DNA of 49,756 nt from Balamuthia mandrillaris (GCA_031835245.1 JAVKOQ010000370.1:1-49756); one strand, 5' to 3'; shown: positions 26,637-38,367, counted from the first letter of the stretch. Numbers and translations: made by a program. Notes: generated by a model from the sequence alone, not told the origin.

Positions 26637-28477
26637 TTATTCTTCTTCTTCTTCTTCTTCTTCTTCTTCTTCTTCTTCTTCTTCTTCTTCTTCTTCTTCT
26701 TCTTCTTCTTCTTCTTCTTCTTCTTCTAAATTCTTCTTCATACCATCAGGACAGGGCAAATCTCAATGCTCAGGTGGACTGGGTGAAGGACTCCCTGTTA
26801 GATTGTCGCACTATAGGCGGCTATTACCTTTCTCTTCGTGACTCTACTACTTCATCTTCATCCACTTCAGCTTCGTCTTCTAGCACCAATATCCATGCCA
26901 ACAAAGAAGGAGGAGCAGCTGCTATGAAACAACAACACTTAGTACAATCGTTGAGAAATATTGCTGAGAAGCTTCATCTGGAGTTCTATTCTTGTACCCA
27001 CACCCATCTCTTTTATTTTCCACTTTTTTTTGCTTTTTAATCTCTCTTCTTTTTTCTTTTTTTTTTTTGCATTCTTTTTTGACTGAACAAAATAGATGAA
27101 GAAGAAGACATGGACTTGATAGACATGGGAGGAGATCTTTCCGAAGAGAGCAATTGCGTTACCGTTACAATATCATCAAAAACTTTTGTGCTGGATGTAA
27201 GTTCTGCTGTTCATTGTTCTTCTGCCTTATTTTGTTGCATAACATACTAAACGTGAATGTTGCTTCAAACTAGATATTAGTTGCCCGAACGGGGACAGTA
27301 ATGAAAGCAAGTTTGACGTATACATCTGCTGATGAAGGGCAAGAGACCGAAGGAGAGACAATTCAACAAGAAGAAGTCAATGAAGAGCTCACGACTTTAT
27401 TACAGTACATTATTTTCACTCGTTTTTTTTCTCTATCCTAACATAACTCGCACTCTCTCTCTCTCAAATTTAAGACAAGGCAAGTTGGAAAGCTTTGAAG
27501 ACCAGATACGCAATCTCAAACGTTTGGATGCTCTGCTCCAGAGCTATCCCAACGTGCCTCTCCGCGTGGCTCTCCGCGCTTTGGAAGCTGATCTATTAAA
27601 ACTCCACTCTGAAGAAATGTACCTTTCTTTTATCTTCTTCTCCATCTTCACACCACCTTCAGTTCTTTTTCTTCTTTGTATTTTTTTTCTCCTAACAAAT
27701 CTTATTTTTAGGTCACGCTTAAATGATCGTGAACAAGTTCTATTACATGGCCATGGCATTCCCTTACATCAGTGCAAGGGCCTCAGTCTTCATTACTATG
27801 CCTCTCCTCTCGTTCTCCTAAAGGAAAAGAAAACAGGTTCCTTTACTCGTGCCTTCTGCTTTCTCATTTCTCCTTTTCTTCTTATTTGCTGCTTAAATTT
27901 TTGTTCCTTTGTTTGATAGGCGTTCATCTTTTAGACACACACAAAGCTGTTATTAGTTTGATTCGAGGAGCAACACCAGTTGTTCTGCCTCTTGTATCAC
28001 AGTTGGCAGAAGATGAGGAAGGAAGCGGAAAGCACATCATCGTTGCCCCCGAGAAGCGTTATCAGGATAGCAGAGAATGCTTCACTACAGAAGAGGTGGT
28101 CAACTTCGAAATGTCGTTTCATCCACCGGTTCCTGTTGCTTTGTCTGTGCTTCGGCGGATATTGGACATTGCGAGTACTGGTCAGTTTTTTAATTCCACA
28201 GTGTTGTTTTCTTTTAGCTCTCAATTGTTCTCCTTTGTTTTGTTAAAGTTAAGAATTTTTAAATAGGTACACTGAGGCCAACACCTCAAGAGGAACAAAG
28301 CAAAACCATCACGAAAGGCCGTTTTGCTTGTCTGGAAAATCTTCTATGCCAAAATGTTGGTTTACTTTTTTGTTTCTTTGTTTTCTCTTCGTCGTTCTCT
28401 TGTCTTTGTCATTCTCTTCTCTTCTCTTCGTTGTTCTCTTTGCTTCTCTCATTCTCTCTCTCGTTCTCTCCCTCTCC

Positions 28478-28521
<44 letters not shown>

Positions 28522-29435
28522 GGTACTTCCAACTGCATCTGAAGAAGAAGAAGAAGAAGAAGAAGAGACTGCTCCTTCTTTTCTGGTTACTACATGTCTC
28601 ATCCTTTCTTACCCTTTTGCTGTCTTCAATTAACTCGTTTGCTTTCATGAGCAGCATGGAGACAGAGAAGGAACGCTGATGCGGTATACATTTAATGTCA
28701 GTCGAACAACTGGCCTCATCTTAGAGCACATTCCTTTCTATCGCCTTTCCAGTATTTTACCTGTTCTTAACGTATGTGTTGTTATTTTTAAAACGTGCTC
28801 TTCTTTCCCTTTTTCTTGGTGCTTGCTCTTAATGTTTTTTTCTTTCCTCTCCCATTTCCTTTCTCTTTCTCTTTCTCTCACTTTCACTTTCACTTTCACT
28901 TGCTTTTTCTTTGTTTTCTTCTTATTTTCTTTCTTATTCTTTCTTTTTGTTTTGATTACGATGAATACTCATTCAATTGCACAAAACTATTTAGTTACTT
29001 AGACAACAACTGGTCTTCAACGAACTCTTTCAAAGTTGTTGTAACACTTCGTTTTCCTCTTCTTGCGACAACCAAACAATCCACCACAAACGCGCAAAAA
29101 CAGCTCACCACAATATAGATGTACAAACAACCAAACAACAAGAGGAATACAAAGAGGAAGAGGATGAAACGACCGCCCCCATTGCAGCCGTTAACCCCAC
29201 GAGACCGATGATAGAGATAACGACAAACGCCCCAACTTCTCTCAACCTAACTTTGCTTCACCCCATCTCCCAAAGTTTGCTTTGCGTGGAGGTGCACGTG
29301 AAGCTGGGCGGGCGCATCGTGGCCGCCATTCACCACGATGGCGGGGAGGTCTGCTCCAGCGAGTACCTCTCGAAGCTGCTCAACAAGTGCCACTCCATTC
29401 CGATGTGCATGAACTATCTCTTTCCCAAAACATAA
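26070..29435 (+). CDS. MED1: Mediator complex subunit 1
   Basis: Twelve exons (26070-26208, 26328-26476, 26750-26993, 27096-27196, 27274-27404, 27475-27618, 27712-27836, 27920-28180, 28267-28355, 28523-28585, 28655-28771, 28995-29435) join in phase to 667 residues. Segments align with the MED1 N-terminal domain: KTFVLDILVARTGTVMKASLTYTS, then EELTTLL-KLESFEDQIRNLKRL, LRALEADLLKL, LHYYASPLVLL, VLNLLRQQLVFNELFQSC, and the ending HPISQSLLCVEVHVKLGGRIV followed by LLNKCHSIPM. MED1 sits in the Mediator middle module in the nucleus and links activators to RNA polymerase II. The long C-terminal receptor-binding tail of animal MED1 is absent. The last junction was chosen at 28995 because it keeps the LLRQQ motif open. 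Intron 2 is a CTT array. Confidence 0.85.
26515..26727 (+). repeat. (CTT)n/(GTT) array in MED1 intron 2
   Basis: It occupies most of intron 26477-26749. Mixed CTTGTT units give way to about 30 pure CTT units ending about 20 bases before the splice acceptor, so it doubles as an oversized polypyrimidine tract. Confidence 0.9.
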
Positions 29436-29806
29436 TAATTCTTTTTGTTTTTCTTTTTCTAATTATTTAAATTATTAAAAATGGAGTGGACTAGTGTGGG
29501 AGTCGAACCGATGCATTTCGTTGCCAGGGTATTTTCCACCTATCTCCAACAGATCTGTCCAAACCGTTCTCCACGAGAAATCCCTATAAGATCGCTGGAC
29601 ACACGTCCTACCAGTCGAGTATGGGCTGTTGAAATTTGTAATGGTTAAATTAAATCTAAAGCCTAAATAAAGTAAAAAAATAAACTGCAAAAATAAATAA
29701 ATCGAAAAAAAAAAAAGAAAAGAAAGAAAAGAACGACAAAAAAACAAAATCAATCCGATTCGCATTTTCCTTCGGCCATCCAAATAATAACACTCACTCC
29801 ATCATC
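29436..29806. other. Intergenic: MED1 3' end, ARM gene promoter, possible pol III unit
   Basis: 371 bases. The first 45 bases are the AT-rich 3' end of MED1. Positions 29477-29616 may hold a small pol III transcript on the minus strand (listed separately). From 29640 to 29750 the sequence is A-rich, then leads to the armadillo gene start. Confidence 0.5.
29477..29616 (-). ncRNA. Possible pol III small RNA with paired ends (not a recognisable tRNA)
   Basis: On the minus strand a B-box-like GGTTCGACTCCC (29498-29509) is followed by a T5 run (29481-29477). The 5' segment GACTGGT (29616-29610) can pair with ACTAGTC (29495-29489) over 7 positions with one G-U pair, enclosing about 128 nt. A weak A-box-like TGGTAGGACGTG lies just inside the 5' end. 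The T stem does not pair as a tRNA requires, and no anticodon arm is apparent. Paired ends with A and B boxes recall vault or other pol III RNAs, but this is only a candidate. Confidence 0.25.
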
Positions 29807-32062
29807 ATGTCTTACGGAAGAGGACGAAGAGCGGGGAGAGATTCCTCCACGGAGAGCTTGGAGGACCTGCTGCGCGCGCTGGAGCCGGAGCCCGAGGATG
29901 ACGCCACGCTGGCCGGCGCCGCCGAGGCCGACGCCTCCAACCTCTCCACCTCCGAGCTGGAAGATTTGATAGCAAATCTGGACAACGTCGTTCAAGGCAA
30001 GACTTCTGTTGCTCCCTCCTATTCTGCTTCTTCTTCGTCGTTTTCCTCTTCTTCTCCCCACTCTGCTGCTCCTTCTGCTGCTGCTGGCGGCAGTGGGGAT
30101 GACTTGGAGGACCTTCTCCACGAGTTGGAGCGTCAAGAACAAAGAGTGGACTCCCGTCGACCTTCTTCTTATTCTTCTGCCCCTCCTCCTTCCTCCGCTC
30201 CCTCTTATTCCACTTCGGTGACTTCTTCCACCGCCACCACCGCTAACAACAGCAATGACGACGCCTTTGCCTCGGTGGACTCTTTGTTGGACGCCACGCT
30301 GAAGAGCTTGAGCCTCGATGAGGAGGAGCCGCCCAAACCGGCCTACGCCTCCTCCGGCAGGACCGAGTACAGCTCGGCTCGCACCTCCTCCTCTTCCAAC
30401 CTTTACTCCTCCAACAATAGCAACAATACCTACTCTCGCCCTACTGTTACCTCTTCCTCTTCTTCTTACTCCACCTCCACCTCCACTTCTTCTTATCAAC
30501 CACAACAACAGCAACAAAGACCACCGCTGCAACAACAACAGGCGTACCAACAGCAGCAACAACGCTCCTCCATTTCGTACCAGCAGGATGACAGCGGCGC
30601 CATGGACGCCATTCTGGCCAACCTCTCTGGCTCTTTGAATGATGACGGTTCGCCTTTGGCCAGGGACATAACTGGCCTTTCCTCCACCGTCCCCGTCGAA
30701 CAGGAGCGCGCTTTGAGGAACATCATCAACGCTGCTCTTGATGGTATTTTCTTCATCTTTATCGTATATTTATTTTTATTTTTATTTTTATCTTTTTGTT
30801 TCACTCCCCTTTTCTTTTCTTTTGTTTCGCGTTCTCTCTTTTGTCTTCGGTTTCTTTTTTTCTTTTCTCTAGTTCTCATTTTCTATTCATCTACTTACTT
30901 TCAAACATGTTCAGAGCGAAACAGAGCGCAAGTACGTCAGAGGGATGGCATTACGCCGATTGTAAAGCTACTGTCCTGTGGCCACCCAACCATTGAAACA
31001 TTGGCCTGTCATGCCCTCGCCAATCTCGCCCTCTTGCGTGAGTTTTTCCTTTCGTCCTTTCGCTTAATGTTTGAAATACTAATTTTAACGTACTCGCAGC
31101 CGAAAACAGAGCAGCTGTTAGAGCGACCCGAAGGGGCATTCCCGACTTGGTCAATTTGCTTTCCAGCAGCAACGAAAGCACTCAAGAAAAAGCCCTTTCT
31201 GCCATTTCCAACCTTTGTGTAGATGACGGTTTGTTTTTTTTTCTTTATTTTCTTTTTGTTTTGTTTTTGTTACTCTGACGATTGAGCAAATATGCAGCGC
31301 TGAATCGTGCCGAGTTTCGTCAAGCTGGTGTCACTGATAAGGTCATCATGTTGTTGTCTTCTCACAATGATGATGTCGTGAAGAGGGCTCTTACCGCCGT
31401 TGTCAATGCTTCCTTTGATGGTTTGTTTGTTGTTATATTCGTCTGTTCTTTTGGAGCTATTTGTGTTTTTGTTTTTCTATTTGTTCTTGAAGTAACTCTC
31501 TTCTATCGATAGCGGACAGTCAAAGAGAGCTGGTGGCGGCTGGCGGCATCTTTTGCATCGTTCCATTCCTTACTTCTGCCCATCCGGAGAAGCAAACCAA
31601 TGCCGCATGGGCCTTGGCTGCCCTCACCATGGGTGGACGTACGTTCTCCCTCCCTCTTTTATTTTGCCTTCTTTGTTTCCGCCATTTTGACATGTTTATA
31701 GCGGAAGTACAATTGGCAATGTACGAGGCAGGAGCTATCCCTGGCTTTGTTAAACTGCTGGGCGCAGGCAATCCTCAGGCTGAACTCAAGGCCCTTACTG
31801 CCTTGGTCAATCTGTCTGGCAACGGTTTGTTTCGTTCTTTCTCTCTTCGGTGCCCTCTCTTTCAACCGTCTTATTTTTTTTTGGACAACCAAAACAAAAA
31901 CACAAAAGATGCACTGCAAAGGGCAGTATATGAGGCGGGAGGCATCAATCCCATCGTGCAACAACTGGCCAACATGAACGTCGACTGCCAAAGGATGGCT
32001 TTGCAAGTCATCCAAAATCTTGCCATCAACAGTACGTTCCTCCCTTTCCTGTTTCGTTCTAT

Positions 32063-32102
<40 letters not shown>

Positions 32103-32438
32103 ACATTTTTGGTGTAAAGGCAACTGCAAGAGCGCAATTCACAATTGTGGCGGAGTGGACAAAGTGTTGGGAGTGCTGCGTCAAGGCCGTCATGAGCTCT
32201 TGCCTCACGCCTTGCGTGTCGTTGTCAACCTGACCGCTGATGGTAGCGTTTCCTGACTCCTTTGTTTTGTAAAGTGTATGGAAGCTGATAACCAACCGTT
32301 AAAAAAATAGCTCAAATGAGGAGATTGTTTGTGGACAATGGAGCGATTGGGTTGGTGCAGACCTACGCCTCCTCCGGAGATCCTATGATCAACAGTTGCG
32401 CCAGCCAAGCTCTCAACAACCTCAGGATTCCTTGCTGA
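29807..32438 (+). CDS. Armadillo-repeat protein, one repeat per exon
   Basis: Nine exons (29807-30743, 30915-31037, 31100-31228, 31298-31420, 31513-31638, 31702-31824, 31909-32031, 32120-32242, 32311-32438) encode 644 residues. Residues 1-290 are disordered: acidic motifs (SLEDLLRALE, ELEDLIANLD, DLEDLLHELE) resembling short amphipathic Leu-rich helices, Ser runs and a Gln-rich patch. From about 313 to the end run eight ARM repeats, for example RAVYEAGGINPIVQQLANMNVDCQRMALQVIQNLAIN. Every intron in the repeat region is phase 1 and cuts at the same place between repeats; five exons are exactly 123 bases. ARM solenoids bind other proteins. The first repeats recall the ARM proteins of the beta-catenin/vacuolar-8 kind, but no ortholog can be named. 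Location is presumably cytosolic or nuclear. Confidence 0.9.
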
Positions 32439-32553
32439 GGAGGAGGTCACCTTCTCTTCCATTCGTTTTATTTTTTTCGTTTTTGTTACTTTCATTCATA
32501 CTTTTGTAGTACTATCAGAAACTGCTTTCATCCGTTTCAACATTTCTTTCTTC

Positions 32554-33107
32554 TCAATCATTCTTCTTTGCTCTTCCATCCTTCCTCTCACTCTGCTCCA
32601 GGATCAACCGATCCAACTGCCGCTGCAACTGCTCCTTCTCCTCCCACAACCGCAAATACTCCCTCTGCTGCGCCTGCGCCTGCCGCACGACCGCCTCCGA
32701 GGACTTGGTTGCCCGCGAGGCTTCTTGCTGCTGGTTCCTTGCCGTTTGTTCGTGCTGTTGGAGGGAGAGGCGGAGCTGCGCCAGGGCGCGCTCTTGGGTG
32801 AGGGCCTGCGCCGTGGTTCTTTGCAGGGAGATACGTTGGCGGGAGAGTTTGTGTTCGAGGTGGATGCTGCGGTGCAGTTGGTGGTAGATGCCCGTCATCA
32901 CGCTGTGGTGTTTGTGTAAGACAGAGAGAGAAGAGATGAGTAAGAGAGGAGAAGAGAACGATGAAGAGAAGAGAAAGGGGGTACATGAGACTGAAGAGAG
33001 AGAAGCCGAAAATCAAAGCGGCTTCGCGGGAGGTCCGAAAATGACCAAGGCTGCCTGGTTGGTGGACATAGTAGTTAAAAAAACAATCAATGATGCCAAA
33101 CAGCAAA

Positions 33108-33143
<36 letters not shown>

Positions 33144-33574
33144 AAGGGAAAGGAGAGAGAGACAGAGAGAGAGAGAGAGACAGAGAGACAGAGAGGAAGA
33201 AAGAAAGAAACAGGGCACTTGCCTAACGTAAAGAGTAGCAGCACTACAAATAGAACCTTCAGAGCAGAGCCAACGCGCCGTAGGGCCACCGGATGACTAA
33301 CTGACCACAACAAACCAAAAATAACGATCATGGTACATAGAAAGAGGAAAGGTTTTAGAAAAAATGAAACAGGTGGGGCTGTGTGTGGCCCTCCTTCCAA
33401 GTACCTCTTTCTGAGGGTCACAAAGACTTGTTTGCTCTGCGGCGAGTAAGGGATGAGCAGCATGACCAACACCACCAAAGCTTGCAACACGCCCACGAGC
33501 CCAGCCCCTCCCATGGCCACGCCGTACAAACCCCTTCCCATGCCTTCTGCTGCTGCAGCCTCCGCACGCTCCAT
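32554..33574 (-). CDS. BAP29/31-like ER membrane protein
   Basis: Sense exons 33574-33219, 33050-32985 and 32902-32554 give 256 residues (human BAP31 has 246). Three hydrophobic segments come first: GLVGVLQALVVLVMLLIPY, FFLKPFLFLCTMIVIFGLLW, and VLFVVLLLFTL with REAALIFGFSLFSLIVM. A C-terminal coiled coil (about 160-245) rich in Gln, Glu and Leu follows. The protein ends in KKND, a KKxx dilysine signal that returns membrane proteins to the ER. Topology, length and tail match BAP29/31, cargo chaperones of the ER; the sequence match itself is weak, so the family is inferred. A longer start from 33694 would translate only GA repeats (Arg/Glu) and was rejected. The second junction uses acceptor GGCAG at 33051. 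Confidence 0.62.
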
Positions 33575-33856
33575 CTCTTCTCTTCTCTCTTCTCTCTTCT
33601 CTCTGCTCTCTTCTCTCTGCTCTCTCCTCTCTGCTCTCTCCTCTCCTCTCTCCTCTCTGCTCTCTCCTCTCTGCTCTCTGCTCTCCCCCTCCACTCTCCG
33701 CTCTCCTCAAGTTAATTTCATGACGACACGGAAATATTTGCGAATAATTTTAGACCAATGCTTTTAAAATCCTTCCAAGAATATTTTCGCCGTAACGGCC
33801 AATAAAAAAAAGACAGAAAAACCTCTCACAGCGAACAAAGCACCAAAAAAAAAAAC

Positions 33857-34021
33857 ATGTGTGGACGAACGGCTTGCACGTTGGCACCGGAAGAAATCCA
33901 GGCACAAACGGGAGCCAAGAGTTTTGAGGAGCAGGCAAAGTATCGCCCGTCCTACAATGTCTCCCCGCACACCTTCCAACCGGTGCTCATTTGGGATGAG
34001 GAAAACCAATGTACTCACTTT

Positions 34022-34057
<36 letters not shown>

Positions 34058-35151
34058 CTTCTTCTTCTTCTTTCTTGTTCTTCTCCTGCTGACTCTTCTC
34101 TTTCTTTCTTCCTTTTTTTTTTCTTCTTCCAAAGGTCCCATTATTAAAATGATGAGATGGGGTCTCGTCCCCTCCTGGAGCAAGAAGGGAGACGACCAGC
34201 AACACCTGCGCACCATCAACGCCCGCGACGACCACCTCACCACGCACAGCATGTGGAAGCGTCTGTTGAAGGACAAGCGCTGCCTGGTCTTGGCCAATGG
34301 CTACTTTGAGTGGCAGCAAACCTCTGGCGGCCAGAAACACCCTTTCTTCATCCACCACAAGGACGCCGACCAGCTGATGACGTTTGCCGGCCTGTGGGAC
34401 TGCTGGACCGACCCAACCACCAAAGAGAAGCTCTACACTTACACCGTCATCACCACTCAGCCTCACGCTGGCATTCGACACATTCATGACAGAATGGTAC
34501 TTTCTGCCACTTCTTTTCTGCTCTATGTAGTGCTTCTTTCTCAAACAACAACACCAACAGCCCATGATACTGGAGACCGAAGCAGAGCGAGAGACGTGGC
34601 TGCGAGTCAACAAGGATGATCCCTCGCTGTACTTCATGAGAGTCATTGGCCCCAAGCACGAGGAGGAGGAAGACAGCAAAAGCAGCAGCTTGGTGGCTGA
34701 TGAGGTCACCACCTTTGTGAACAACCCGAGAAACGATTCTCCCAAGTGTTTGGAAAGCCTGCAACACTTTTCCAGGACCAGAGGCATTCAGTCCTTCTTC
34801 CCAACGCTGAAACAACAACCGAAAGCAAAGAAGGAGGAGGGGGCAAAGAAAGGAGAAGAAGCAAAGAAAGAGGAAGAGGGAAAAGGAAAAGGAAAGGAAA
34901 AGATGTTCTTCCAAAGGGTGAAGGCGGAGCCGAAAGAAGAAGAGGAAGAGGAAGAGGAACGAGAAGAAAGGCCGACTAGCAACAAGAGAAAACGAGAGGA
35001 GGAGAAAGAAACAGGTGAAAGTGTGGAAGAAGAAAAAAAGAATAAGGAAAAGGAAGAAGAGGAGGAGGAAGAGAAAGAGGAAAAGAAGGGAGAAGAAGCG
35101 ACTGCAAGGAAGAAGCCGAGGAAGGCAAGTGGAAGCCACAAGCAAAAGTAA
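33857..35151 (+). CDS. HMCES: HMCES/SRAP-domain abasic-site DNA-protein crosslink protein
   Basis: Exons 33857-34010, 34135-34496 and 34561-35151 join in phase to 368 residues. The SRAP domain starts MCGRT, where Cys2 becomes the catalytic residue after Met removal. It continues with YRPSYNVSPHTFQPV, MRWGLVPSW, Asn80 in INARDD, Glu110 in YFEWQ, and His169 in IHDRMP, so all active-site residues of YedK/HMCES are present. HMCES crosslinks covalently to abasic sites in single-stranded DNA at replication forks and shields them. After the domain, TRGIQSFF (245-252) resembles a PCNA-binding PIP box with Thr replacing the first Gln. An acidic/basic low-complexity tail (265-368) ends in Lys/Arg-rich sequence, likely nuclear-localising. 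Intron 1 contains a (CT)n run. Confidence 0.93.
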
Positions 35152-35224
35152 TCCCAACAAAGAAAAAAAAAAGCATCCTGTACAGCGAAATCATTTGTAA
35201 ACAAAGCCGACTTTTTTTTTTTCC

Positions 35225-35404
35225 TCAAAGTTGGAGTGTAGGACTGGTTCCAAAGTTGTTGGCGGGTGGGGCGTTTTGTTTTGCAATGACGGTCATGATC
35301 ACACAAACGGAGACGAAGCCGCACCACTTCCAAAAGGCCTCTTCCATGAAAGCCAGGTCCTCTTCCTCCGTGCGAAACTTCTTGAAGAACTTGTGCAAGA
35401 TCAT
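35225..35404 (-). CDS. 59-residue single-pass membrane micropeptide (hypothetical)
   Basis: A frame of 60 codons including stop, just left of which lies the HMCES gene (73 bases stop to stop, convergent). The peptide begins MILHKFFKKFRTEEEDLAFMEE, continues AFWKWCGFVSVCVIMTVIA and ends with a short polar tail, APPANNFGTSPTLQL. A basic amphipathic N-terminus, an acidic patch and one hydrophobic span of about 16 residues look like a small organelle or ER membrane protein, such as accessory subunits of respiratory or import complexes. I do not recognise a family. Codon use is balanced, unlike nearby repeat-derived frames, which supports coding. An upstream exon cannot be excluded. Confidence 0.5.
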   Translation of the reverse strand: MILHKFFKKFRTEEEDLAFMEEAFWKWCGFVSVCVIMTVIAKQNAPPANNFGTSPTLQL

Positions 35405-35948
35405 TTTTCTGTTGTAGAAATTACAATATCACACAATGTCAGCGAGAAGCGCGGAGAGCCATCATTTCCAACAAAAGCAAACAATAATAAATAAATAAAT
35501 AAATTTGGGAAAGGGTTCAAACCAAACCCTCACCACTGACCTTTTCGTTCCTTGTTTGCTTTCTTCTTTCTTTTTTTGTCAGGTCGTCACGGAGATATGT
35601 GGGAATGCTAAATATTCCAGGAACGCATTGTCGCCAAAAAAAATATATGCTTCATCTGCCCACACCGGCAAAACTGTCCAAGGCAATCGCGCCCTTTCGG
35701 ATGGACGCTTGGCGGATGAGGGGGGGGGGTATAACATTAAATGAAAGAAAGAGGTAAAAAAAGTGAAAAGAGAAGAAGAAAGGACAAAGGGGCTGTTGTG
35801 GCAATAATAATTTTTTGTTGTTGTTGGGGCTAGTTAGTTCCCTGGCAGGCTACCAAGGGCATTGGACCCCACCAGCACGGAAGGTCCCGCCGCGCGTTGT
35901 TTGTCCCGTCTCGTCTCATCAGTACCGTTATTCTACTTTTTTTTTTGC
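35405..35948. other. Intergenic region upstream of kelch-BTB gene with partial exon-1 duplicate
   Basis: Contains an imperfect direct repeat: 35837-35887 matches 35957-36007, which is the first coding exon of the kelch-BTB gene. The copies are 120 bases apart and differ at very few positions. The rest is A/T-run sequence with a G9 run at about 35721-35729 and presumed promoter of both the micropeptide gene and the kelch-BTB gene. Confidence 0.6.
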
Positions 35949-36007
35949 ATGGAGGTGTTCCCCGGCAGGCTACCAAGGGCATTGGACCCCACCAGCACGG
36001 AACGTCC
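35837..36007 (+). repeat. Direct repeat, 51-bp units, spaced 120 bp
   Basis: Unit 1 is 35837-35887 and unit 2 is 35957-36007. The central 39 bases (35844-35882 and 35964-36002) are identical; one mismatch lies on each side. Unit 2 encodes most of the first exon of the kelch-BTB protein (FPGRLPRALDPTSTERP). Unit 1 lies upstream and does not continue into a long frame. Confidence 0.9.
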
Positions 36008-36048
36008 AGGTTCGCTACTCATTTACTCATCGCTGCCACTCGCTTCTC

Positions 36049-36084
<36 letters not shown>

Positions 36085-38367
36085 TCTCCCTCTCTCCCTC
36101 TCCCTCTCTCTCTCTCTCTCTCCCTGCTTCTCGCTCGCGTGCGCGCTCTCCTCTTCTTCTCACTACTTTTTTTTCCTGCTCTTGTGTGCTTCCGTGCTGT
36201 CGCCTCTCCCCAAATCTCTCTCTTCTCTTTCTCTCTGCTCTTCTTGTTCTCACCTTCTCTCTTCTCTGGTTCTTCCGTTCTCTTTGCTCCTCCTCTTCTC
36301 ACATGCTTTCTCCTCTTTGACTTTTTCCTCACCAAGAAACAAGAGGCGGAATTGCTTCCAAAGAAGAACGGTTCGAAGATGAAAGCACCAGTCGCAACCC
36401 GACGGATGCTGTAGCCCTTCACCTCGATCTCCCAAAGCAGAAAGGTACTCTTTATCCTCCTCATCCTCAACGTCAGCAGCACAAGAAAAGCAACAGCAGC
36501 GAGAGTTTTGGACAACATATCAGGAATCACAACATGCAGCATTCTTCGCCGCATGTCTTTACCAAGAAACGCTCCAGCTCGTCGCAACAGCTTCCTTGCG
36601 CTGCTTCTCTTTCATTGTCACCTCCTCCCTTACCTGCCCCTCCCTCTTCTGTCAACAACACGACTCACTTTATGAACGAGCATACTTCTATAGCATCTTC
36701 ATTACCTCCCTATTCTTCAACCCCATCTTCTTCTGCCTCCTCTAATTGTTATGCTCCAACGTCGCCTTCGTCATCGTCATCACATTCTTCCACCTCTTCA
36801 GCTTCAGCATCACCTTCATTTGCTTCTATATTAGCAATGTTTAGTTCGGCAGAGTCGACAGCAACACGTTCAACGTTTGAGCGGAGAGCGAAGAAAACGG
36901 AAGAAGAGAAAGAGAAAGGGAACGTTAAGCAGGACAAAAAAGTGAGCGAAAAAGAAAAAGAACAGGAAAAAGACAAAGACAAAGAGACAGAACAAGAGGG
37001 ACAAGGTAAAGAACAACAGCAAGAAAAAGTAGAGCCAAAACAAGAACCAACAACAGACACTCCACTTATTGATACACAACGGAAACAAATGCTCGAAGAA
37101 ATAGAGTCAAGGGGACGAGAGACATTAACGCCACGAGCTAGAAAGAAAGACAAAACTGAGAAGAAAAAGAAAAAAAGCAAATCAGCCTTTAAACCTCGAA
37201 AACACGATTCCGCTTCTTCTTCTCCTCCATCATCTTCTTCTGCTTCTTCTTCCAGCAATACCAAGAAAGAAGTGTTGACCAAAGTGAAAGCACGTCCATC
37301 TACTGCAACTACCATTCTCGCTGAAAGCGAAGTTCGGTTGGCCAAACGATTGCAAGAAGGGCCGTTTCGATTGTTACGACCTCAACAACAACAGGATGAT
37401 GCAGAGGCAGAAAGAGACGAAAATGAAGACAAAGCAAAAGCGACAACGAAACAGGATGAGAACGAAGGAAAAGAAGCAGAAGAAGAAAGCCGGTGGCGGA
37501 AAGAAGTGCCAGAAGAGTGTTACGGGCACAGTATGGTGTTGGATGAACATGGCGGCGGCGTTATGTTTGTTTTTGGGGGATGCAACAACGAAGGAAAGTT
37601 CTGCACCGGCCTTTATTACTACAACATCGGTTCGTTTCTCCTCTTCTCTTTGTTTTCTTCAACTACTTACTCTTGTTATTTATAATATCCACAAAAGAGA
37701 GTAACGATTGGTCAAAGTACAAAGGGACCGGACTGCCGCATGGTCGCCATTTTCACAGCGCTGTACTCCACGACGGTTGCATGTATATTTTCGGAGGAAC
37801 GAGCAATGGATACTATAACGATCTTTTCCGTTTTCATCTCGGTATCCCTCTCTTCTATTTTCCTAGGTCTCTCGTTCTTCTTCATTTCTTCTCGTTAACC
37901 CGTTTTTCTTTTCCCACAGAAAGTCAAGAATGGAAACAAATAAAAGCAGCAAATAAAGGACCAAGTCCTCGCTACGGTCACTCTGCAGTAGTCTATGAGA
38001 ACAGCATGTACATCTTTGGGGGCTATGACAAGGACGGATTGGAGTGCAATGACTTGTACGCATTCAACTTTGCGACGATCACTTGGAGAAAGCTCAAGAC
38101 AAAAGGCATTTGGCCGAAAGATCGTTACCTGCATTCGGCGGTAGTTTACCAGGGCTCAATGTACCTGTTTGGAGGATACAAGTGTTTTAACGAACTTATT
38201 GAGTATCGTTTTGGTTTGTTTTTTTTTTCGTTTGTGTTTAAGTTTTTCTTCCCTCCATCCCTTTCCTTCTCTCCTCTCTTCCTCCTCCTTTTCGTTCTTC
38301 TTCGTTATTCTTCTTGTGCATCTACTTCTGGACCTCCTTCTTGTGTTTCTCGTCCAATATCTGCACC

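Noticed and set aside
33575-33694. N-terminal extension of the BAP29/31-like protein
   Set aside because: It consists only of Arg/Glu repeats from a (CT)n tract and starts upstream of a good ATG; it is probably 5' leader.
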